Positions 34,780 to 41,149 of a stretch of 64,000 bases of DNA are shown piece after piece. The first letter of the stretch is position 1; every line of letters begins with the position of its first letter. The translations under genes were made by a program, and so were the position numbers. The notes below the pieces were generated by a model. The model did not search any database and was not told the origin of the DNA. It was given only the letters and a program-made list of their open reading frames with translations. The stretch is from contig DJPQ01000092.1 in the NCBI GenBank assembly GCA_002439805.1, positions 1 to 64,000 on the forward strand, in the 5' to 3' direction. The stretch is from Bacteroidales bacterium UBA6408. Its GTDB lineage: Bacteria > Bacteroidota > Bacteroidia > Bacteroidales > UBA932.

Positions 34780-36411
34780 TCATTCGACGGGAACAAGCCC
34801 AATTTCAGCCGCTTTCTGCCGCATGAGAGCGTCGGCGGCCTCAAACTCGTTCGGAATCTCACCGTCCAGAATCGCGTTCTTCACATATTCCTTCAGCACA
34901 CCGATCGTGCTGCACGGCGGAATGCCGAAGACCTGCATCACATACTCGCCGTTTATCGGATTCTTGAAGTTGCGCACGGCATCCTTGGCCTCCACCTCCA
35001 CAAGCTTGCGACTCACGAGCTCGAAGTTGGCGTGAAGCCGCTCGACCTTGCGCGGATTTTTGGACGTGATGTCCCCATGGCAGAGCAGCATCAGGTCGTC
35101 GATGTCGTCCCCGGCCTCGAAAAGCAGCCGCCGCACTGCCGAGTCCGTAACCTCCTCCGTGACAAGTGCAATAGGTCTCAGGTGCAGTTCCACGAGCTTC
35201 TTCACATACTCCATCTTCTCGTTCAGCGGCATCTTCAGGGCCTTGAAAATCTTCGGGACCATACGGCCGCCCACGACCTCGTGCCCGTGGAAGGTCCAGC
35301 CCACCGCAGGGTCGAACCGCTTGGTCGCGGCCTTGCCGACATCGTGCAGAAGCGCGGCCCAGCGCAGCCAGACATTCGGCTCTGTGCGGATTCTTGAAGC
35401 CTTGTCCCCGTTACCGTCAAGGAAATAATCCTTCAGCCGCCCCTGTGCGATTGCCTCGGTCTCAAGTTCCGCAACGTTGTCAACGACCTGGAGGGTGTGG
35501 GCAAAATTGTCCTTATGCCCGTGTCCCTCAACTGATTCCACGCCCTTCAGAGCGGTGAGCTGCGGCAGGATGAGCTCCAGAAGACCAGTCTCGTCGAGAA
35601 GATAGAAGGCCATTGACGGGGTTTCCGTCACTAGAATCTTGTTCAGTTCCTCGACAATCCTCTCCTTGGAAAGAATTTCCAGACGGCCTCGATTGCGCCG
35701 TATCGAATCAAGAGACTCTGGGACTATCGTGAACTTGTGTCCGGGAGTGGAGAGTTTGGTCGCAAATCGGATTGCCCGAATCATGCGGAGAGGGTCGTCG
35801 CTGTAGGTCGTGTCCGGGTCGAGAGGCGTACGGATTATGCCCGATGCGAGGTCGCGGATGCCGCCGAAAGGATCCACAAGCGCTCCGAAGTCTTCCTTCT
35901 GGAGGCTGAACGCCATTGCGTTTATGGTGAAATCCCTGCGGAGCTGATCCTCGCGCAGCGTCCCGTCCTCGACTATAGGCTTGCGGGAATCCCGGCGGTA
36001 GCTCTCCTTCCTCGCGCCCACGAACTCCACCTCCATGCCGTGATATTTCAGCATCGCCGTCCCGAAATTCCTGAAAATGGATACGCGGACTCTGCGAGTT
36101 CCTTTCCCACCATTCTTTTCATCACAATTCGGCTCCGGTTCGGCTTGATGAGCCAGAACTTCGAGGGCATTTTCCTTATAACATTTCTGTTTGTCCTTCA
36201 AACATTCCTGTTTCTCTATGTGTTTAGCAACATTTTGAGCCAATTCTATGCCGCTACCTTCCACAACAATGTCAATGTCCTTGTTCGGCCTCTGCAGGAA
36301 GCAGTCGCGCACATATCCGCCTATGACGAACGCCCTCACGCCCATTTCCTCAGCCGCTTCAGACACTATTCTGAAGATTTTATGATTCAGAAATTCCTTG
36401 AATTCTCCCAT
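34780..36411 (-). CDS. CCA tRNA nucleotidyltransferase / poly(A) polymerase family with HD domain
   Basis: This enzyme adds or repairs the 3' CCA of tRNAs. That fits the tRNA-Cys gene in this window, which does not encode CCA. The 543-residue protein has the nucleotidyltransferase motif VIGGYVRDCFLQRP with NKDIDIVV, a head domain (RRDFTINAMAFSL, DDPLRMIRAIRFA) and an HD domain (LLHDVGKA, HGHEVVGG). An insertion at about residues 70-105 (KQECLKDKQKCYKE to KNGGKGTRRVR) splits the catalytic region before VSIFRNFGTAML. The underlying DNA is more AT-rich than its flanks. All catalytic residues seem intact. Confidence 0.9.
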   Translation of the reverse strand: MGEFKEFLNHKIFRIVSEAAEEMGVRAFVIGGYVRDCFLQRPNKDIDIVVEGSGIELAQNVAKHIEKQECLKDKQKCYKENALEVLAHQAEPEPNCDEKNGGKGTRRVRVSIFRNFGTAMLKYHGMEVEFVGARKESYRRDSRKPIVEDGTLREDQLRRDFTINAMAFSLQKEDFGALVDPFGGIRDLASGIIRTPLDPDTTYSDDPLRMIRAIRFATKLSTPGHKFTIVPESLDSIRRNRGRLEILSKERIVEELNKILVTETPSMAFYLLDETGLLELILPQLTALKGVESVEGHGHKDNFAHTLQVVDNVAELETEAIAQGRLKDYFLDGNGDKASRIRTEPNVWLRWAALLHDVGKAATKRFDPAVGWTFHGHEVVGGRMVPKIFKALKMPLNEKMEYVKKLVELHLRPIALVTEEVTDSAVRRLLFEAGDDIDDLMLLCHGDITSKNPRKVERLHANFELVSRKLVEVEAKDAVRNFKNPINGEYVMQVFGIPPCSTIGVLKEYVKNAILDGEIPNEFEAADALMRQKAAEIGLVPVE

Positions 36412-36443
36412 ATTTCACATTCTCCCATATTCACTGTCATATT

Positions 36444-36851
36444 TCATTTTGCGCACATCTCCTCATATCCCGGAAACGCAGTCAGCCTCATCAGCCCTTC
36501 AGCCCCGTCCTTCACAAACCCCACAGTCTTCTTCCCGTTGGTTATGAACACATATTTCACGTCCAGAATCATATTGTACCGCACGACCTGCATCAGCACA
36601 TCCCCCGTCAATTCGACATCAGGCCTCTTGCACTCGACGACCGCCAGAGGCTTCGCGTCCCGTCCATAGACGACTATGTCCGCCCGCAGGCACTTCTCGC
36701 CCAGTGCAAATCCCACTTCCGACATCATCATATGCTCAGGCACGCCCATCGTCCTTTTCAGCACCGCATCGATGAACCACTGCCGAACCCTCTCCTCCGG
36801 CGTAAGCGCCACGGTCTTCTTCCGCAGCGGATCCCATATCCCGTCGTCCAT
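36444..36851 (-). CDS. HsdR_N-type (PD-(D/E)xK nuclease-like) domain protein
   Basis: A 135-residue stand-alone domain similar to the N-terminal nuclease part of type I restriction R subunits. The core reads EVGFALGEKCLRADIVVYG, then PLAVVECKRP, giving an E-D-ExK nuclease signature. It has no helicase motor and no methylase or specificity gene nearby, so it is not a restriction system. Such short proteins are common single genes in Bacteroidota and of unknown role. It is transcribed divergently from the RluA gene across 79 bp that hold two facing promoters. Confidence 0.8.
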   Translation of the reverse strand: MDDGIWDPLRKKTVALTPEERVRQWFIDAVLKRTMGVPEHMMMSEVGFALGEKCLRADIVVYGRDAKPLAVVECKRPDVELTGDVLMQVVRYNMILDVKYVFITNGKKTVGFVKDGAEGLMRLTAFPGYEEMCAK

Positions 36852-36870
36852 AGCAAAAAAGTTTAGCTTG

Positions 36871-36908
36871 CAAAGTTACACTTTTTATCACCTATATTTG
36901 TACCTTTG
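36871..36908. promoter_or_regulatory. Divergent promoter region (HsdR_N gene / RluA gene)
   Basis: The minus strand has TAACTTTG (36878-36871) for the HsdR_N-like gene. The plus strand has TATATTTG (36893-36900) immediately followed by TACCTTTG (36901-36908) for the pseudouridine synthase. -33 boxes are weak on both sides (TTG at 36868-36870, 22 bp before the first plus -7). Confidence 0.55.
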
Positions 36909-36930
36909 TCCCCGAAAATTTCGAGCAGCA

Positions 36931-37893
36931 ATGAAAAAGACGATTGAGATTATATACGAAGACAAGTGGCTGGTGGCGATTGACAAGCCTTCGGGGCTTA
37001 TGAGCGTGGCGGGGAACGGGAAGGATGTGGAGACGGCATATATGCTTGTGAATGACTACCTTATGCACAAGTACAACGGGCGGGTGAAGGCTCATGTGCT
37101 GCACCGGCTGGACAGGGACACTTCGGGCGTGCTGCTGTTCGCGAAAGACTTCGGGGTGAAGAGGGCGATGACGGACAATTGGAACGAGAGAGTCGTGGAG
37201 AGGAAGTATGTGGCTGTGGTCGACGGGGTGCCGGAGGCAACTAAATCCGCAGTGCCGGAAGGTGACGCAAACCAAGGCGCGGCCGGGGAGAGTTTGGGAA
37301 CGAAAGAGAACAGAGAAAATGACAATACAGAGGACAATACAGAGCTGCCCTGCGGCAGAATTGTCAGCTGGCTGACTGAAAATGACAGGAACTTCATGGT
37401 GCAGTCGTCTCTGAAAGACAACGGAGGCGAGGTCGCCGTGACAAACTGGAGGGTGCTCAAGACCGACGGGAAACGCTCCCTCGTGGAGTTTCTGCTTGAA
37501 ACGGGGCGCAAGAACCAGATTCGCGTGCAGGCGGCGGCGCATCTGCACTGCCCCGTGCTCGGCGACCCCAAATACGGGGACGGAAAGTCGGCCAGAAGGC
37601 TCTGCCTGCACGCCAAGGGGCTGAGCATCGTGCATCCAGTGACGCGCAAAGTGCTGAAAATCACCGCGAATACGCCCCGCTATTTCGGTGGACTGGTCGG
37701 AAATGAGCCCGCAAAAACAATGACACAGATTGGAAATGAGCCCGCAAAAACAGGGGCGAATGCCGGAGAAGGCGCATCGGGACAAAGTCGGCGGAGGGAA
37801 CAGGAATCCGGGCATGTCGCGTCAAAGAAGGTGCAGGGCGGCAAGGAGCCGGCGGTAAGACGCCCGAAGCCGTCCGACAAACGCCGCAGGTGA
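36931..37893 (+). CDS. RluA-family pseudouridine synthase with low-complexity insert and tail
   Basis: An RNA uridine isomerase of 320 residues. The catalytic Asp lies in HRLDRDTSGVLLFAKD, preceded by DKPSGLMSV and followed by RKYVAVVDG and ETGRKNQIRVQAAAHLHCPVLGDPKYG, as in RluA enzymes. Two parts are unusual. An acidic insert (about 100-135, with ENRENDNTEDN) interrupts the catalytic domain. The basic C-terminal tail (about 250-320) contains an 11-residue repeat (GNEPAKT twice) and ends in RRPKPSDKRRR. The last 72 bp overlap the convergent glycosyltransferase gene. The ATG at 36931 is set by the promoter at 36893-36908. Substrate (rRNA or tRNA) unknown. Confidence 0.88.
   Translation: MKKTIEIIYEDKWLVAIDKPSGLMSVAGNGKDVETAYMLVNDYLMHKYNGRVKAHVLHRLDRDTSGVLLFAKDFGVKRAMTDNWNERVVERKYVAVVDGVPEATKSAVPEGDANQGAAGESLGTKENRENDNTEDNTELPCGRIVSWLTENDRNFMVQSSLKDNGGEVAVTNWRVLKTDGKRSLVEFLLETGRKNQIRVQAAAHLHCPVLGDPKYGDGKSARRLCLHAKGLSIVHPVTRKVLKITANTPRYFGGLVGNEPAKTMTQIGNEPAKTGANAGEGASGQSRRREQESGHVASKKVQGGKEPAVRRPKPSDKRRR
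37699..37752 (+). repeat. 33-bp in-frame repeat in the RluA tail
   Basis: The 21-bp unit GGAAATGAGCCCGCAAAAAC(A) occurs at 37699-37719 and 37732-37752, a period of 33 bp (11 codons). It could expand or contract without changing the frame. Confidence 0.7.
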
Positions 37894-38712
37894 ATTGCGC
37901 CCCCGGCACCTGACCGCCACGGCTTCGAGCATCTGCGCCTTGCGGATTGTCTTTCCTTTCTTCCCGGTGCTGAGATAGGGATGAATCACCACATATTCGG
38001 GGACATACACCAGCCTGAGCCCGGCCGAAAGACAATCGGACAGGAAAATCGGATCCTCTCCCCCTTCAGGCCACAGGTCCGAGCCTAGCCCGAAGCGCTC
38101 GTCGAAACGGATTCCGGCCGCAAGGACAGGAGCGAGCCGGAACGAGACTTCCACGGAACTGAAATAGAAGCTGCCATAGACCGGGACTTTCACCACCCTA
38201 TGCGACGCCGGCGGGTAGTCCTTGAACTCAGGCTGCCCTGAGGGCGTCTCTATTTTCCCGCAGATAACGTCGGCGTCCGGCATCCGGTCGAACAGGCCGA
38301 GGATAAGGTCCGGCATCGTGTCAGCATACCTGACGTCGTCGTCCGCAAGCACGCATAACTGATTCTTTATGTAAACATCACCAACAGCCTTACTGTCATA
38401 CAGATGTCCGCCATGGGAGAGATGCGTTTCGTGAAGGAGGGCAGCCTCGTCGCGGAGGAAAGCGACCAGAGCGTCAAGGCTGTGGTTGCGGTTGCGGCTG
38501 ATTCCCCTGCCTATAAACGAGGAATAGACGACATCCGTCCGTCCGAACGCTGAGGCAATCTCATCGGAAAGCTTCGGATGGGCGTCAGCATAGTCAGGGG
38601 ACATCTGGTGCGAGACGATGTAGCGGACGTCATCTCTCGGTGAAAGGAAGATTTCAGGGACATCCGAAACGGAGTCGTTATAGCAGGATATGAGTATATT
38701 AAGTGTCATCAT
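37822..38712 (-). CDS. GT-A fold glycosyltransferase (family 2-like), last gene of polysaccharide cluster 1
   Basis: A 296-residue predicted glycosyltransferase. The N-terminal LNILISCYNDSV and the DxD-like LADDDVRYADTM (about residues 122-133), plus EGGEDPIFLSDCLSAGLRLVYVPE in the second half, fit a GT-A enzyme acting on surface glycans. It has no transmembrane anchor, and the C-terminus is basic and probably membrane-associated. It is the last gene in the minus-strand unit starting at the flippase fusion, 98 bp after the preceding glycosyltransferase. Its 3' end overlaps the RluA gene tail-to-tail by 72 bp. Donor and acceptor sugars are unknown. Confidence 0.82.
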   Translation of the reverse strand: MMTLNILISCYNDSVSDVPEIFLSPRDDVRYIVSHQMSPDYADAHPKLSDEIASAFGRTDVVYSSFIGRGISRNRNHSLDALVAFLRDEAALLHETHLSHGGHLYDSKAVGDVYIKNQLCVLADDDVRYADTMPDLILGLFDRMPDADVICGKIETPSGQPEFKDYPPASHRVVKVPVYGSFYFSSVEVSFRLAPVLAAGIRFDERFGLGSDLWPEGGEDPIFLSDCLSAGLRLVYVPEYVVIHPYLSTGKKGKTIRKAQMLEAVAVRCRGRNSPAAFVGRLRASYRRLLAALHLL

Positions 38713-38810
38713 CTATATCTGCACAAGAAGTAAGTTTCAGTTGTTTTTCTTAGCCTCGGGAACTTTGTGAATGTGCCCGTAAAATGAGCCGGAACGAGGC
38801 GTTCTGTCGT

Positions 38811-39866
38811 TCAATACCGCCGTGGCCTAATCCTGAAAAGACTGCACACGAGCGCACTGAATCGGTAGAAATGTGCGGAGAGCAGCGGAGAGCCGAAGCG
38901 GTAGAGAAGCAGGTTCGGAATCTGCCCCAGACGCAGGGAAAACGCGCCTCCGAGGCGGTTAAGGGCAGGGTCTGAACGCATATAGTGGTAGAGCCGAGAG
39001 ATGTTGTCCGAAGTGCACAGCTGCGTCCGCCGGGTAGCAAAGACATTTAGTATGCGGCAAATGAGCCTTCCGACCAAGTCCCTATGATAGAGAGACTTGG
39101 CCTTCATGCTTTCGGGGAAGGCGCTTTCCATTGCCCGAAGAGTCTCGGAATATGGGCCGAGAAGCATCATCAGCTGCATGACGTGCCTGTCGGAACAGAG
39201 GTCTGACGACAGGCCGGAAGCGCCGCTGCGATAGACATAGGTGCAGCGCGGCACGGTCATCGCACCGTCGCAGTGAAGCAGGAAGCGGAAGAGGAAAAGC
39301 ATGTCCTCTCCGTATGAAAGCGAAGGCTCGAAACGGAGGTAATACTTGTCAATCAATGATTTGCGGAAGAGTTTCCCCCAAACCGGACGCAGGTAGGAGC
39401 CATTGTCGCAAAGGTTGTCGTCTATGAACTCGGACAGTTCCCCAAGAGCGTATAGCCGGCTTTTTTCAGGCGAGGGAGCAACGGGAGAACCGTTCAGCAG
39501 CCTGTAGCCTCCGACATAGAGGTCGGCAGTGCCGGCGGAAATAGTGTCCAGCCAGTCTGCCAGACAATCCTTCGGCAGAATGTCGTCGGAATCTACGAAA
39601 GTGACATACTCGCCTTGGGCTATCCTCATGCCAGCATTCCTTGCCGAGCTGACTCCCCCGTTCTGTTTGTGAATCACATGGATGCGCTCGTGTATGCCCG
39701 CTATCGCGTCGCACTTTTCGCCGCTGCCGTCCGTGCTGCCGTCATCAACAAGAATCAGCTCGCAATCATCAAAGAATGCCGGGGAGAGAATCGACCCCAC
39801 CGTGTATTCTATTGTTGTCGCCGCGTTGAACAACGGAACTATTACACTTATTTTCACCGAACTCAT
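38811..39866 (-). CDS. Glycosyltransferase family 2
   Basis: A 351-residue glycosyltransferase with the GT2 opening ISVIVPLFNAATTIEYTVGSIL, ELILVDDGSTDGS, the nucleotide-sugar motif VTFVDSDDILP (DxD) and a later SYGEDMLFLFR. The C-terminus has amphipathic basic segments for membrane attachment. It presumably adds one sugar to the repeat unit built by this cluster. The ATG at 39866 is preferred. A GTG at 39875 would overlap the upstream pyruvyl transferase stop by 4 bp and is also possible. Confidence 0.88.
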   Translation of the reverse strand: MSSVKISVIVPLFNAATTIEYTVGSILSPAFFDDCELILVDDGSTDGSGEKCDAIAGIHERIHVIHKQNGGVSSARNAGMRIAQGEYVTFVDSDDILPKDCLADWLDTISAGTADLYVGGYRLLNGSPVAPSPEKSRLYALGELSEFIDDNLCDNGSYLRPVWGKLFRKSLIDKYYLRFEPSLSYGEDMLFLFRFLLHCDGAMTVPRCTYVYRSGASGLSSDLCSDRHVMQLMMLLGPYSETLRAMESAFPESMKAKSLYHRDLVGRLICRILNVFATRRTQLCTSDNISRLYHYMRSDPALNRLGGAFSLRLGQIPNLLLYRFGSPLLSAHFYRFSALVCSLFRIRPRRY

Positions 39867-39871
39867 ATATA

Positions 39872-41149
39872 TCACTTCAAGTTTTTCTTCAAGAAATCCA
39901 TTGACTCGGAACGAAGGCGGTCAAGCCTCGCATCGACATCATCCCAGTCCATGTCCTGCCCCGGAAGGGAATCCTCGTTGCCCACGAAGCGGCTTTCAAG
40001 GCCTAACTGTCCGAGCAGCCATTCTATTCGCGAGAGTCCCCTTCCACGGTTTCCGACAACAGCGAAAGGCCTGTGGAAAAGGATGGAGAATACGCAGGCG
40101 TGGAACGAGTCCGTGATGACATAAGACGCGCTGCAGATGCCCGAAATCCACGACTCCACGGACGGCTGTACCCTGAGCGAAATCTCTCCTCGTCCCCGAG
40201 GATTCGCCGCAAGGAAACGTCGTGCCGGCATCGCAAGCTGCCCTTCGAGGCGTGTCACCAATGCCTCTGTATCCGCAGTCCTGTCGAGGATATACTCAAA
40301 GACCACCGCTCCTCGTTCAGGTTCATTCCTCTCGCCCTCTTTCACCACCGGTTTTTCATCATCTGTCCCCCCAAACGGCTCTCCCTCTGTCATTTCGAAC
40401 GGACGTGAGAAATCTTTGCGCCGTCCCCCGCACCGCCATATCAGGCTGACATACTCATCCGCATCAAACAGCATTGCCGGGTCAAGAACCGTCTCTGATG
40501 AAACTCCGAGATGCTTCCCTGCATTCTCAACGCCGGAGAGTTCACGGAACGACAGCGCGTCGAACCGCGCGGCAAGTCTTCGGGCCCGCCGTGTCAGAGC
40601 CTTTGGATATTCCCAGACATCGCTCCCGAAAGACACGGCGTACGCAAGCCTGCGGACATTCCAGCCGCCGGACATCCCGTCCGCCGCTTCCGCAGGGGCA
40701 CTTCCGTCATGTCTTCCTGCGTCAGTCCATGTGAAGTCCAGATAACTATGCAACAGATTGGGATTGTATTTCGGCCGCCAGACCTGATCGCTGCCCACGA
40801 CAAATGCGTCGTAGTCGTCAGACCCGATTTCATTGAACGAGGAAACATACCTTATATTCATATATTCCCGAAAAAATCTGACGAATTCGACTCCGACTAT
40901 CGGGAACTCACCGTTTATGCGACGCTCACGGAATATCTCAACTCCACGCTGTCCGAGCACATATTTCCGAAACGAGCGCGTCAGAATCCTGCGCAGAGCA
41001 TTCATCCCTCTCGGTTCCGGCAGAATCTCACCCAACTGGATGATTTCCACCTCATTGCCCAGATTTTCAATTATGCGCTGCAAGGCGAAGGCCTGAAGAA
41101 CCCCGCCGTAGTTCGTGTGCAGCTGCAGTGTTACAATCGCGACTTTCAT
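39872..41149 (-). CDS. Polysaccharide pyruvyl transferase family protein
   Basis: A 425-residue GT-B-like protein. The start VAIVTLQLHTNYGGVLQAFALQ, the block FVVGSDQVWRPKYN and the C-terminal YVITDSFHACVFSILFHRPFAVVGN are the family signature. Members transfer pyruvate from phosphoenolpyruvate to a sugar, or act as related glycan-modifying enzymes. An acidic insert near residues 250-275 (EMTEGEPFGGTDDEKP) is not part of the fold. The stop overlaps the next glycosyltransferase, and the start overlaps the flippase-FrhB stop by 4 bp, so translation is coupled. In many genomes such proteins sit beside FrhB-like proteins, as here. Confidence 0.88.
   Translation of the reverse strand: MKVAIVTLQLHTNYGGVLQAFALQRIIENLGNEVEIIQLGEILPEPRGMNALRRILTRSFRKYVLGQRGVEIFRERRINGEFPIVGVEFVRFFREYMNIRYVSSFNEIGSDDYDAFVVGSDQVWRPKYNPNLLHSYLDFTWTDAGRHDGSAPAEAADGMSGGWNVRRLAYAVSFGSDVWEYPKALTRRARRLAARFDALSFRELSGVENAGKHLGVSSETVLDPAMLFDADEYVSLIWRCGGRRKDFSRPFEMTEGEPFGGTDDEKPVVKEGERNEPERGAVVFEYILDRTADTEALVTRLEGQLAMPARRFLAANPRGRGEISLRVQPSVESWISGICSASYVITDSFHACVFSILFHRPFAVVGNRGRGLSRIEWLLGQLGLESRFVGNEDSLPGQDMDWDDVDARLDRLRSESMDFLKKNLK

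Noticed and set aside
36444..36851. Restriction-modification system
   Set aside because: Only an HsdR_N-like domain is present, with no methylase, specificity or helicase gene near it.
36676..36930. N-terminal extension of the RluA-like enzyme
   Set aside because: It would run through the divergent promoters and antisense to the HsdR_N gene; the ATG at 36931 fits promoter and family alignment.
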